DNA of 64,000 nucleotides from NCBI RefSeq assembly GCF_048087625.1, contig NZ_CP159805.1, positions 1,488,001 through 1,552,000 on the forward strand, given 5' to 3'. The stretch comes from Pseudothioglobus sp905182815. Its GTDB lineage: Bacteria > Pseudomonadota > Gammaproteobacteria > PS1 > Pseudothioglobaceae. A program made the position numbers and the translations under genes. The first letter of the stretch is position 1; each line of letters begins with the position of its first letter. The notes under the pieces were generated by a model that was given only the letters and a program-made list of their open reading frames with translations, made no database searches and was not told the DNA's origin. This document shows positions 17,497 through 26,878 of the stretch, in pieces.

Positions 17497-18057
17497 TTAG
17501 GCGCGACCTGAATACTCATTTGTTCTAGTATCAACTTTGACCTTATCTCCAATACCAACAAACAAAGGAACCTGAACGACCACACCGGTATTTAAGGTTG
17601 CTGGTTTACCACCAGTTCCAGCTGTATCTCCTTTAAGGCCAGGGTCTGTATCGATCACTTCTAATATAACTTGAATTGGAGGAACGACTGTAATTGGATT
17701 ATTATTCCACAAGGTCACAGTACAAATATCTTGCTCCACTAAATAGTCTACAGCACTTCCCATTGACTCTTCACTCAAGTCATATTGCTCAAATGATTCA
17801 GGCTCCATAAAATGCCATTTTTCACCATCACTATAAAGGTACTGCATTTCTAACTCCATAACATCGGCGCCCTCAAGTGACTCACCTGATTTATATGTCT
17901 TCTCAAGAGTTTTACCTGTAATAAGATCTTTAAATTTAACTCGATTAAAGGCCTGTCCTTTTCCAGGCTTTACAATTTCATTATTGACAATTGAACATGG
18001 ATTACCATCGAGAATCAATTTCAAACCGTTTTTAAACTGGCTAGTATTGTAATTCAT
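17497..18057 (-). CDS. efp: Elongation factor P
   Basis: Translation factor that rescues ribosomes stalled at polyproline stretches. The 186 residues form a KOW-like N-terminal domain and two OB domains. The modified lysine sits in the P-G-K-G loop at Lys33, the position targeted by EpmA. It is the first gene of a tight minus-strand run of six genes. A 168-base divergent region separates it from sucC. Confidence 0.96.
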   Translation of the reverse strand: MNYNTSQFKNGLKLILDGNPCSIVNNEIVKPGKGQAFNRVKFKDLITGKTLEKTYKSGESLEGADVMELEMQYLYSDGEKWHFMEPESFEQYDLSEESMGSAVDYLVEQDICTVTLWNNNPITVVPPIQVILEVIDTDPGLKGDTAGTGGKPATLNTGVVVQVPLFVGIGDKVKVDTRTNEYSGRA

Positions 18058-18225
18058 ATTTTTTTTAATCCTAAAGTTTTAAGGGAAAAGGCATAAATTT
18101 ATAAATGAATATTTTAATAAGTTATAAAAGAAATATATTCATAATTTAAAAATTTGAAATAAAGACAACAAACGAAGAATGTTAAAATACCCTTCCACAT
18201 ATTTTAACCCTAATGTTTTAATTAT

Positions 18226-19386
18226 ATGCATATACATGAACACCAGGCAAAAGGCTTATTTAAGAAACATAATATTAAAGTTCCTGAATTTATTGTTGTT
18301 TCAAATAGTAATGAAACTCAATCTGCTTGTGAGAAACTTGGCGGCTCAATTTGGGTTGTTAAAGCTCAAGTTCATGCTGGAGGCAGGGGAAAAGGTGGAG
18401 GTGTTATTGTATGCAGTAAAGTGCAGGATGCAGTTGATGCCAGTAAAAAATTAATAGGTACTAATTTAATTACTCCGCAGACTGATGCAAATGGTCAACC
18501 TATTAATGAAGTCATTATTGAGGCTGGTCAAGATATTTCTAAAGAGTTGTACTTGGGACTTCTTGTTGATCGTGCTACAGAAAATATCACAATTCTCGCT
18601 TCAACAGAAGGTGGAATGGATATCGAAAAAGTTGCCTCAGAAACGCCTGATAAAATTATTAAACAAAAAATTAATCCTCTAGGTAAATTATCAGTCGAAG
18701 AATGTGTCAATGTTGCTAAAAAACTTGGGCTAGATTTATCACTTCACGATGAGTTTGCTTCGACACTTCTTGGACTTTATGCTATTTTTACTGAGCATGA
18801 TGCCAACCTTATTGAAATAAACCCACTTATTATTACTGGTCAAAATGAAATCATGGCTCTTGATGGTAAAATTGATTTTGATGATAATGCTCTCTATAGA
18901 AATCAATCAATTGCTAATCTAAGAGATATTGCACAAGAAGATGAAAAAGAAAGAAGTGCTAGCGAACATCAATTAAATTATATCTCTCTAGATGGCTCTG
19001 TGGGCTGTATGGTAAATGGTGCTGGATTAGCAATGGCGACAATGGATTTGATAGAATATCATGGTGGATCACCAGCTAACTTTTTAGATGTAGGCGGAGG
19101 CACAACTGCCGATAGAGTAGCAATAGCTTTTGAAATAATTCAAAGTGAAGAAAATGTTAAATCTATTTTAGTAAATATTTTTGGTGGTATAGTGCGCTGT
19201 GATCTTATTGCAAATGGTATTTTACAAGCAATAGAGAAAGTAGGATTAACGCTTCCAATTATTGTAAGACTCGAAGGAACAAATGCACAAGAAGGCCTTC
19301 AAATTCTTAATAAAAGTAACTTTAATATCATTACTGAGGCTGACTTAACTAAGGCTGCTAAACAAGCTGTGGAGATGGCCAAATGA
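18226..19386 (+). CDS. sucC: Succinyl-CoA synthetase, beta subunit
   Basis: Nucleotide-binding subunit of the TCA-cycle enzyme that couples succinyl-CoA and succinate to ATP or GTP. An ATP-grasp domain occupies about residues 1-230, starting with the usual HEHQAKGLFKK segment. A CoA-ligase domain with the GGGTTADR motif (about residue 290) follows. The 386-residue length is standard. It overlaps sucD by 4 bases (ATGA). Confidence 0.96.
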   Translation: MHIHEHQAKGLFKKHNIKVPEFIVVSNSNETQSACEKLGGSIWVVKAQVHAGGRGKGGGVIVCSKVQDAVDASKKLIGTNLITPQTDANGQPINEVIIEAGQDISKELYLGLLVDRATENITILASTEGGMDIEKVASETPDKIIKQKINPLGKLSVEECVNVAKKLGLDLSLHDEFASTLLGLYAIFTEHDANLIEINPLIITGQNEIMALDGKIDFDDNALYRNQSIANLRDIAQEDEKERSASEHQLNYISLDGSVGCMVNGAGLAMATMDLIEYHGGSPANFLDVGGGTTADRVAIAFEIIQSEENVKSILVNIFGGIVRCDLIANGILQAIEKVGLTLPIIVRLEGTNAQEGLQILNKSNFNIITEADLTKAAKQAVEMAK

Positions 19387-20249
19387 GTGTCCTAATTAAC
19401 AAAGAAACCAAAGTAATCTGTCAAGGTTTTACTGGCAAGCAAGGTACGTTTCATTCTGAACAATCCATTGCATATGGAACAAAATTTGTCGGTGGCGTAA
19501 CGCCTGGCAAAGGTGGACAAACCCACTTGGAAAAACCAGTCTTCAATTCTGTTGCACAAGCTATGGCTGAAACAGGAGCTAATGCCACAATGATTTATGT
19601 GCCGCCAAGGTTTGCATTTGCCTCTATAGTCGAAGCGATTGAAGCTGAGATGCCCGTAATTGCATGCATAACTGAAGGCATTCCTGTCCAAGATATGATT
19701 AAAATTAAAGCCATTATCGCAGGCAGTAAATCAACATTAATTGGACCAAACTGCCCAGGGGTAATAACTCCAGATGAATGTAAACTTGGCATTATGCCGG
19801 GTAATATCCACAAGAGTGGTTCAGTTGGAATTGTCTCTCGTTCAGGAACGTTAACCTATGAAGCAGTTCACCAAACTACTCTAGCAGGACTTGGTCAAAG
19901 CACTTGTATTGGTATTGGTGGTGATCCTGTTCAAGGAATGAATTTTATTGACTGCCTTAAATTGTTTGAAAAAGATGATGACACGCATTCAATTGTTATG
20001 GTCGGTGAGATTGGTGGGAATGCTGAAGAAGAGGCTGCGGAGTATATTAAGTCAAATATTTCTAAACCTGTTATATCATATATTGCTGGACTTACCGCTC
20101 CCAAAGGAAAAAGAATGGGTCATGCAGGCGCAGTAATAAGTGGTGGGTCTGGGGATGCTAAAAGTAAAATTCAAGCACTAGAAAATGCCGGAGTAAGTGT
20201 TGCACCCACCCCAGCATTAATGGGACAAACTTTGCTTGAAGCTCTCTAA
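19383..20249 (+). CDS. sucD: Succinyl-CoA synthetase, alpha subunit
   Basis: CoA-binding catalytic subunit. An N-terminal Rossmann domain (G-F-T-G-K-Q-G, about residues 15-21) is followed by the ligase domain with the phosphorylated histidine at His247 in the GHAGA motif. At 288 residues it matches E. coli SucD. Co-translation with sucC is indicated by the overlap. The odhAB genes do not precede the pair, unlike in E. coli. Confidence 0.96.
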   Translation: MSVLINKETKVICQGFTGKQGTFHSEQSIAYGTKFVGGVTPGKGGQTHLEKPVFNSVAQAMAETGANATMIYVPPRFAFASIVEAIEAEMPVIACITEGIPVQDMIKIKAIIAGSKSTLIGPNCPGVITPDECKLGIMPGNIHKSGSVGIVSRSGTLTYEAVHQTTLAGLGQSTCIGIGGDPVQGMNFIDCLKLFEKDDDTHSIVMVGEIGGNAEEEAAEYIKSNISKPVISYIAGLTAPKGKRMGHAGAVISGGSGDAKSKIQALENAGVSVAPTPALMGQTLLEAL

Positions 20250-20280
20250 AAATATAATGTCTTTTCTTTCAGTCAATTAA

Positions 20281-21426
20281 ATGAAAGTGATTAGAAATAG
20301 TAGGTTTGCAGTTTCAGTAATTTTTGCTATTAACGGTGTTGTATTTGGAACATGGGCATCTCGAATTCCAGAAATTTCAGATTTTCATAACTTATCGCCC
20401 GCTGCTTTAGGTTTATTAATATTTCTTCTAGGTTTATCAGCTATTGTAGCATTTTCAGTTTTTGGGAGAGCTGCAGATCGTTATGGGGCATCAACTGTAA
20501 CAAAGAGAACCACTTGCCTATTAATACCTCTTACGCTTATCTTTATAGCTTTTGCAAACTCAATATGGATGCTTGTAGCAGCGATCATTTTCTTTGGAGC
20601 AATCCATGGGGGTGATGATGTAGCCATGAACGCCTGGGCTGCGGAAGTTGAGCGTAAAAATAATCATCCATTAATGTCGTCTTTTCATGCAATGTGGAGC
20701 TTGGGAGCTGGCCTTGGTGCAGGTTCAGGAGTATTGACTGCTTACTATAAAATTGGAATGCCAGTGCATTTTACAATTACTTCAATTATAATTTTCTTGG
20801 TTATGCTTACTGTTGTAACTATCCCTTTCAACTCTGAAAAGAAAGAAAAAGACAGTAAAGATCCATTTATCTCTATTCCAAAGGGAGCCTTGCTTCCTGT
20901 CGCTCTTATTACTTTTTTTGCCTCATTAGGAGAGGGTATGGTTGCAGATTGGAGTGCTATTTTCCTTAGAAGTGTTGCAGATCTTTCGAATGGCAGTGCG
21001 GCTATAGGATTTACTGTTTTTTCTGTTTGTATGTTTGCAATGAGACTTATGGGTGACAAAATTGCTTTAAAGTTTGGCGCCTCTAAAACAGCACGTTATT
21101 CTGGATTATTTGCTTTAGTAGGCTCTTTAATTGTACTAACATTTAAGACACTCGTACCATTAATGATTGGCTTTGGCCTAATAGGGCTAGGCATTGCTGT
21201 TATCATTCCTCTAGCATTTTCTCGTGCTGGTAAAGACAAAGAAATATCTCAGGGCACTGCAATTGCCAGTATTGCGACGCTTGGATATGGAGGTATGCTA
21301 CTTGGCCCATTATTTGTAGGCCTTATTGCTGAAGCAACTTCAATTAAAACCGGCTTTCTACTGTTACCAATTTTAGCTTTCTTAATTTTTTTGCTTTCAA
21401 AGCATCTCTCTATTAAATCACTCTGA
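20281..21426 (+). CDS. MFS transporter, YbjJ-like
   Basis: A 381-residue major facilitator superfamily permease with about twelve hydrophobic segments. Its N-terminal segment VFGTWASRIPEI (about residues 21-32) is the pattern seen in YbjJ-type transporters. A charged central loop (about 180-195) separates the two six-helix halves. The substrate is unknown. It starts 31 bases after sucD and may be read through from that operon. Its end overlaps the convergent queA by 9 bases. Confidence 0.8.
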   Translation: MKVIRNSRFAVSVIFAINGVVFGTWASRIPEISDFHNLSPAALGLLIFLLGLSAIVAFSVFGRAADRYGASTVTKRTTCLLIPLTLIFIAFANSIWMLVAAIIFFGAIHGGDDVAMNAWAAEVERKNNHPLMSSFHAMWSLGAGLGAGSGVLTAYYKIGMPVHFTITSIIIFLVMLTVVTIPFNSEKKEKDSKDPFISIPKGALLPVALITFFASLGEGMVADWSAIFLRSVADLSNGSAAIGFTVFSVCMFAMRLMGDKIALKFGASKTARYSGLFALVGSLIVLTFKTLVPLMIGFGLIGLGIAVIIPLAFSRAGKDKEISQGTAIASIATLGYGGMLLGPLFVGLIAEATSIKTGFLLLPILAFLIFLLSKHLSIKSL

Positions 21427-22437
21427 TTTTTTCTCCAAAAGCATTGCGTCGCCATAGCTAAAAAAACGATATTTTTCTTTAATAGCATGGCTATAAGTCT
21501 CAAACATTTCCTCAAAACCTATAAAAGCACTCACTAACATTAAGAGTGAAGATTTTGGTAAATGAAAATTTGTAATCATAGCATCTACTATTTGAAACTT
21601 AAATCCTGGGTAAATAAAAATATCTGTATCTCCCTTTTGGTACTTTAGGCTTCCATTAACTGAAGCTGACTCTAAGGCTCTTACAGCTGTGGTGCCAACC
21701 GCAATTATTCTCCCACCAAGCGCCTTTGCTTGCTCTATCTTATCTATTGTTTCAGTAGAAATTTCATAATACTCACTGTGCATTTTATGACTCTCAATAT
21801 CCTCAACTTTAACAGGCTGAAAAGTTCCTGCCCCAACATGTAAAGTTAAAAATGTATGATTGATACCTTGATGTTCAAGGCTAGATAACAACATCTCATC
21901 AAAATGAAGTCCTGCAGTAGGAGCTGCAACTGCACCATCATTTTTAGCATATACTGTCTGATACCTGCTCTGGTCTTCTTTAGAGTCCTCTCTATTAATA
22001 TATGGTGGCAAAGGGATATGCCCAATTTCATTAAGTACATTTAGAATAGAATCTGACTCAAAGTTAACCTTATAAATACCATCGTTTTTATCACATATCT
22101 TGATGCGGCTTTTATTTTCAAGGACTAAATAAGTACCAATTTTTGGAGATCTACTTGACTTAATCATTACTAACGCTTCGTGATCATTAATCAATCTCTC
22201 AACTAGAACTTCAACCTTACCTCCAGAATCTTTATGTCCAAATAATCGAGCCGCTATAACTTTTGTATCATTAAGAACTAGTAAGTCATTTGGTTTGAGA
22301 AAATTACCCAATTGAGAAAAAGTAGAGTCATCAATTATATCTCTTAGCACTAGTAACCTTGAATCAGTCCTACTTGAACTAGGGTATTGAGCAATTAAAG
22401 ACTTTGGTAGGTCAAAATCAAAATCACTTAGCTTCAT
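21418..22437 (-). CDS. queA: S-adenosylmethionine:tRNA ribosyltransferase-isomerase
   Basis: Makes epoxyqueuosine from preQ1 in tRNA by transferring and isomerising the ribosyl group of S-adenosylmethionine. The 339-residue length and the PTAGLHF motif (about residue 173) are typical. It overlaps the end of the rnfB-like gene by 14 bases. Other queuosine genes (tgt, queG) are not in the window. Confidence 0.95.
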   Translation of the reverse strand: MKLSDFDFDLPKSLIAQYPSSSRTDSRLLVLRDIIDDSTFSQLGNFLKPNDLLVLNDTKVIAARLFGHKDSGGKVEVLVERLINDHEALVMIKSSRSPKIGTYLVLENKSRIKICDKNDGIYKVNFESDSILNVLNEIGHIPLPPYINREDSKEDQSRYQTVYAKNDGAVAAPTAGLHFDEMLLSSLEHQGINHTFLTLHVGAGTFQPVKVEDIESHKMHSEYYEISTETIDKIEQAKALGGRIIAVGTTAVRALESASVNGSLKYQKGDTDIFIYPGFKFQIVDAMITNFHLPKSSLLMLVSAFIGFEEMFETYSHAIKEKYRFFSYGDAMLLEKKSE

Positions 22438-23158
22438 TGTCTACCTTTAAGGCATTAACTCGACTCATTGCTGCCTCAATTTTTTCTTTCTGAATCTTGT
22501 CTTTTGCCATTTTCTCCTTCAGAGCAATCATCCTTGCCTCCAGTAGATCAGACCTTTCCTGTTTGTTTCTTTCTAAACGCACTTCACGGAACTCAAATCT
22601 CCTTCTAGCCTTTTCTCTTTGGTCACTCTCTTGGTTTTGTTTTTTATACAGCTCATTATAGAATTGATAATAATTAACAAAAGGAATTTCAAAATTTGGC
22701 TTAATATCAATCATATCAATACAATCTACTGGGCAAACTGGTAGGCATAAATCACAGCCAGTACACTCTTCAGCAACAACTTGCGTCATAACTTTTGATG
22801 AGCCTATAAAAGCATCCACTGGACAGGCTTTAATACACAAGGTGCATCCAATGCAGACTTTTTCATCAACCAAGGCAATTTGCTTTGGCTTTGTTTCACC
22901 ATGTGCTTCATTTAAAAGAAGAGCTTCAACACCTAGAAGCTCGGCTAAAGCATCAATCCCTTCCTGTCCTCCTGGAGGACATTGGTTAATTTCAGCATCA
23001 CCATTTGCTATTGCCTCAGCGTATGGCCTGCAACCTTCAAAATCACACTGTGTACATTGGGTTTGAGGCAAGATAGCATCTATTTGATCAACTAACGAGC
23101 TCCCTTTGATCTTAGCAGTATATCCTAAGCCAATATTGATTAAAAAATTCTCGTTCAT
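22424..23158 (-). CDS. RnfB-like electron transport iron-sulfur protein
   Basis: A 244-residue protein with the Rnf/Rsx subunit B Fe-S domain (C-x2-C-x4-C, about residues 35-43, and a later Cys). Two ferredoxin [4Fe-4S] motifs follow (CIGCTLCIKACP, about 102-113, and CTGCDLCLPVCP, about 132-143), then a highly charged helical tail (about 175-235). The N-terminal membrane anchor of classical RnfB is absent. No rnfA, C, D, G or E lies nearby. It may be a soluble ferredoxin-like relay rather than part of a full Rnf pump. Confidence 0.8.
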   Translation of the reverse strand: MNENFLINIGLGYTAKIKGSSLVDQIDAILPQTQCTQCDFEGCRPYAEAIANGDAEINQCPPGGQEGIDALAELLGVEALLLNEAHGETKPKQIALVDEKVCIGCTLCIKACPVDAFIGSSKVMTQVVAEECTGCDLCLPVCPVDCIDMIDIKPNFEIPFVNYYQFYNELYKKQNQESDQREKARRRFEFREVRLERNKQERSDLLEARMIALKEKMAKDKIQKEKIEAAMSRVNALKVDNEAK

Positions 23159-23339
23159 ATGGCTGGTAATTTTAAACTAAATATAGTTTATAGTCTTTAC
23201 TGACTATGAAAGTTACGCTTGAAAAAAGGAAACTTCAAAGACTTACGCAGTATATATTTTTTGCTTTCTTAACAGAACTTGAAAGGTAAAGTTTTTACTT
23301 AAAGACTGTCATTCATATTAGGCCTAATAGAGCGTGGAC

Positions 23340-24113
23340 TCAAGATTCAACAAAAGCACGCTCAATAACGAAGTGGCCTGGCTCCACATTACGAGCCTCA
23401 ATAAAGCCCTTAGATTCAAGCATATCTACTAACTCCTTAAGCATGCTAGGGCTTCCACAAATCATAAATCGATCGTCTACTAAATTGGGCTGAGGCTGCT
23501 TCAAATCTAAAAACAACTTACCACAACTCATCAGGGTAGTTAGGCGGCCATTATTTTTAAAGGGCTCACGGGTTACTGTAGGATAGTAAACCAGTTTCTC
23601 CCTTACTATTTCCCCAATATATTCATCATTTGGCAAAACATTTTCAATGTAATCAGAGTAGGCCAGCTCAGAAACTTCACGCACACCATGAGCCAAGATA
23701 ACCCTGTCGAATTGGTCATAGATTTCTGGATCTTTAATGATGCTCATAAATGGCGCCAAACCTGTTCCAGTACAAAGTAAGTAAAGGTAGCGTCCAGGAA
23801 GCATATTGTCTGGAATTAAGGTTCCTGTGGACTTCTTGCCCACTAGAACTTCATCGCCTACAGCAAGGTTTTGCAGCTTGGAGGTAAGAGCGCCATCTTG
23901 TACTTTAATACTATAGAACTCAAGTTCATTCTCATAGTTAGCACTAGCAATACTATAGGCGCGCATCAATGGCTTACCATCAGAAGGAAGACCAATCATT
24001 GTAAAGTGGCCATTCTTAAAACGATAGCCTGGGTCACGAGTAGTACGAAAGCTAAATAATGTGTCATTCCAGTGATGGACATGAGTCACTCTTTCAGTTA
24101 TCAATGTCGACAT
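23340..24113 (-). CDS. fpr: Ferredoxin--NADP+ reductase
   Basis: An FAD enzyme of 257 residues that moves electrons between NADPH and ferredoxin or flavodoxin. The FAD motif R-A-Y-S (about residues 50-53) and the NADP-binding GTGLAPF segment (about 116-122) are visible. The C-terminal FVIERAFVES resembles the bacterial subclass. It precedes a ferredoxin-type sulfite reductase on the same strand 71 bases away, so supplying reduced ferredoxin to that enzyme is a plausible role. Confidence 0.9.
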   Translation of the reverse strand: MSTLITERVTHVHHWNDTLFSFRTTRDPGYRFKNGHFTMIGLPSDGKPLMRAYSIASANYENELEFYSIKVQDGALTSKLQNLAVGDEVLVGKKSTGTLIPDNMLPGRYLYLLCTGTGLAPFMSIIKDPEIYDQFDRVILAHGVREVSELAYSDYIENVLPNDEYIGEIVREKLVYYPTVTREPFKNNGRLTTLMSCGKLFLDLKQPQPNLVDDRFMICGSPSMLKELVDMLESKGFIEARNVEPGHFVIERAFVES

Positions 24114-24184
24114 ACATTCCCTCTTTGGCTTATTAATTGCATAGCTTTTTTGTATATAAAATTTGGGTAAATTATACTATTAAT

Positions 24185-24625
24185 CTAGTATTTTTGCTGA
24201 AGCCCTGAATTGTTTGCAGCCTCTTGATAACAAATACTAAACCCATTGGCGTAATCTTCTTCATTCAATCCTATATAAGAGTCAAGCAATACATAACTTG
24301 TAACTCCAGATCTAATCATAAATTGCAATTGATCTAGGTGGGCATTAATACCAATAACTTCACCTAAAAATTGCCATCTCTTTCTTAATAAATAAGCCTG
24401 AGAATAGCCTCTACCATCATCAAAATTATTAAAATCAAGAACTATTAACTCTAAAGAATCAAGGTAATCTTTGATTAAAAAAACATCGTCTGAAGGCGCA
24501 ATAATAACCCCTACAGAGAGTTTTGATAACTTCTCAATATTTTCAATCCATTCTTGAAAAGAAACAAGGTCAACACTTTCATAATCTTTGTTTAGTATGC
24601 TCTCTATTTGACAAGCTTCACCCAT
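24185..24625 (-). CDS. DUF934 protein, sulfite reductase partner
   Basis: About 146 residues of the DUF934 family, which is usually encoded with assimilatory sulfite reductase and cysH. The segment DFNNFDDGRGYSQAYLLR (about residues 71-88 from the ATG start) is the family hallmark. I chose the ATG at 24625 because an AAGGAG ribosome-binding site lies just before it; a TTG start at 24649 would add eight residues. It overlaps the end of the sulfite reductase gene by 8 bases. The molecular function is not established. Confidence 0.85.
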   Translation of the reverse strand: MGEACQIESILNKDYESVDLVSFQEWIENIEKLSKLSVGVIIAPSDDVFLIKDYLDSLELIVLDFNNFDDGRGYSQAYLLRKRWQFLGEVIGINAHLDQLQFMIRSGVTSYVLLDSYIGLNEEDYANGFSICYQEAANNSGLQQKY

Positions 24626-26255
24626 ATACCTTCTCCTTAAATGGAGCAATACCTATTCTTTTAAAGACATCAGTAAATCTCTCCTGATTTGATCGATGTT
24701 TTAGGAATACATTAACAATAGTTTCTACAGCATCAACAATATTTTCACCACTTACTGATGGTCCTAGTTTCTTTCCAATAACAGTTTCATGCAGCGTCTC
24801 TCCTGCTAAAGTTATTTGATAATACTCTTCACCATTTTTTTGCATACCCAATAAGCCTATATCCGCTATATGGTGATGGGCACAGGAGTTTTCACATCCA
24901 GAGATATTAATATTTAAATCGCCAATGTCGAGTAGCTTTTTCATATCATTAAAACGCTCCTGCACTCTAGTAGCTATCGGGATAGAAACAGCCTTAGCTA
25001 AATCACAATAGTCTCTGCCAGGGCATGCTACTATCTGGGCTAGGGTGCCTTGATGCGGACTAGCTAAACCATATTTTTCAAGAGACCGCCATAAGTTATA
25101 AACCTGATCTTTTCTGACATAAGGAAAAACGATTGTTTGCCTTTTAGTCGTTCTAAGTTCACCTGAGCTGTACCTCTCAGCTAAGTCTGCAAGCTGCCTC
25201 ATCTGCTCAGAGGTTGCATCACCAGGAGCTGCACCTAACTTTGTAAGCGATATATTAACAATACTGAAACCATCAACTTTATGCCTACGAACATTATTTT
25301 TCTTCCAAATACTATAATTAAAATCAACTTTTTCTTTAAAGCCGTCTAAACCTATCGGCCTAATTGGCAAAGCAAAGTCTTTTTTTAGTTGCTCTAATTC
25401 AACTAGATTTAATTTTAACTTTGAATCATTTCTAGTTTGCTGCCAGTCTTCATCAACTAACCGAGAAAACTCCTCCGCTCCAAGCTCACGAACTAAAAAC
25501 TTGATTCGCAACTTTTTTTGATGATCACGGCGACCTTTTAAATTGTAAATTCTCATGGTAGATTCAAGATAACTAAGAATATCTTCAACCTCAATAAATG
25601 ATGCAGTCTCTGCTGCAATCATAGCCGCCGCTCCAAGCCCGCCACCAACAAAAACACTAAAGCCCAATTGGTCTTTGCTATTTCTAACGAGCCTTAAACC
25701 AAGATCATGAATTCTTAATGCAGTTTCATCTAGTTTTGCTCCATTTATAGCAATTTTAAATTTCCCAGGTAGCCATGAAAACTCTGGATGAAGATTAAAC
25801 CAGCGTCGTATTAATTCACAGTAAGGTCTTGCGTCCTCAATTTCACCCTCTGTTAAGCCAGATAAGGGGTCAGCCGTTATATTCCTTGTAGCTTTTCCAC
25901 TTGTTTGGATTGCATGAAGGCCAGCATCTGAAAGCTCACGAAGTAAATTAGCAATTTCAGGAAGCTCTATCCAATTGAATTGAATATTTTGTCGGGTTGT
26001 GAAGTGTCCAAAACCTCTATCGTATTTGTCTGCCACATTGGCAAGAGACCAAAGCTGCTCAGAACTAAGAGTGCCATATGGTATAGCGACTCTAAGCATA
26101 TGAGCATGAAGCTCCATATAAAGTCCATTCCTAAGCCTAAGACTTCTAAACTTAGCATCATCCAAGTCGCCAGCTAAATGGCGCTTTAATTGTTTCTCAA
26201 ATTGATCAACTCGCTCAACTAGAAATTTACTGTCTTCGGTGCTATATTGGTACAT
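24618..26255 (-). CDS. Nitrite/sulfite reductase, assimilatory sulfite reductase type
   Basis: A 545-residue sirohaem and [4Fe-4S] enzyme inferred to reduce sulfite to sulfide with six electrons from ferredoxin. Two ferredoxin-like plus sirohaem-binding repeats are seen, with the TTRQNIQFNW (about residue 86) and TTKRQTIVFPY (about 364) segments. The four cluster cysteines lie in C-x5-C (about 404-410) and C-x3-C (about 449-453) order. Nitrite reduction cannot be excluded, but the DUF934 partner argues for sulfite. No cysH is adjacent. Confidence 0.88.
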   Translation of the reverse strand: MYQYSTEDSKFLVERVDQFEKQLKRHLAGDLDDAKFRSLRLRNGLYMELHAHMLRVAIPYGTLSSEQLWSLANVADKYDRGFGHFTTRQNIQFNWIELPEIANLLRELSDAGLHAIQTSGKATRNITADPLSGLTEGEIEDARPYCELIRRWFNLHPEFSWLPGKFKIAINGAKLDETALRIHDLGLRLVRNSKDQLGFSVFVGGGLGAAAMIAAETASFIEVEDILSYLESTMRIYNLKGRRDHQKKLRIKFLVRELGAEEFSRLVDEDWQQTRNDSKLKLNLVELEQLKKDFALPIRPIGLDGFKEKVDFNYSIWKKNNVRRHKVDGFSIVNISLTKLGAAPGDATSEQMRQLADLAERYSSGELRTTKRQTIVFPYVRKDQVYNLWRSLEKYGLASPHQGTLAQIVACPGRDYCDLAKAVSIPIATRVQERFNDMKKLLDIGDLNINISGCENSCAHHHIADIGLLGMQKNGEEYYQITLAGETLHETVIGKKLGPSVSGENIVDAVETIVNVFLKHRSNQERFTDVFKRIGIAPFKEKVYG

Positions 26256-26398
26256 TAAACTATTTCTTTAAAATATGATGGGTATTATAGTAAAATATTC
26301 TATATTCTTAAGAATTAATATACAAAAAAGAATATTATTATAAATATAATTATAAATATAGTATATTATTTTAAATAATATGAATAACAGATAAAATT
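26256..26398. promoter_or_regulatory. Very AT-rich divergent control region
   Basis: The 143 bases between the sulfite reductase and the Lrp-type regulator are almost pure A/T, with several overlapping short palindromes (for example around 26301-26330). Lrp/AsnC proteins usually autoregulate from such divergent regions. Control of the sulfite reductase by this regulator is therefore a reasonable inference, not a demonstrated one. Confidence 0.4.
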
Positions 26399-26863
26399 AT
26401 GGATACTATTGACATCAAATTACTAGAACTTCTCCAGCATAATGCAGAACTAACCATTCAGGAGCTTTCAAAGGAAGTTCACTTATCAACCACTCCATGC
26501 TGGAAAAGAATTAATCAATTAAAAAATAATGGTTACATTAATAAAACAGTCTCACTGGTAGATCGAAAAAGAGTTGGCGCCAACGTAACTGCAATGGTTT
26601 CTATCAAAGTCAACAATCACAATCAAGAAAGAATTAGTATTTTCTCCAAAACCATTCAAGATATTCCTGAAGTTATTGAGTGCTATCGTATGAGTGGTGA
26701 GACAGATTATCTTCTTAAAGTTGTGGTAAGCGACATTGAGAGTTATGACGCTTTCTATAAAAATTTAATTGAAAAAGTTCAATTTCTTAAAGTTACTTCA
26801 AATTTTGCAATCGAAGAAATTAAAAGCACCACTGAAATACCATTAACTAAACTAGGAAAGTAA
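26399..26863 (+). CDS. Lrp/AsnC family transcriptional regulator
   Basis: A 154-residue regulator. The N-terminal winged helix-turn-helix (about residues 1-60, with the L-S-T-T-P-C-W-K-R-I-N recognition region at about 28-38) is followed by an AsnC-type RAM effector-binding domain (about 65-150). Family members form octamers and sense amino acids. The gene is divergent from sulfite reductase, which makes that operon the likeliest target besides itself. Confidence 0.9.
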   Translation: MDTIDIKLLELLQHNAELTIQELSKEVHLSTTPCWKRINQLKNNGYINKTVSLVDRKRVGANVTAMVSIKVNNHNQERISIFSKTIQDIPEVIECYRMSGETDYLLKVVVSDIESYDAFYKNLIEKVQFLKVTSNFAIEEIKSTTEIPLTKLGK

Positions 26864-26878
26864 TCCAAAAAAAATTGA

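Noticed and set aside
23206..23289. A 27-codon frame between the rnfB-like gene and fpr
   Set aside because: No ribosome-binding site, no recognisable composition and no coupling to either neighbour; likely chance in AT-rich DNA.
26301..26380. Repeat array resembling a CRISPR leader or array
   Set aside because: Only low-complexity A/T palindromes are present, with no regular repeat-spacer pattern and no cas genes in the window.
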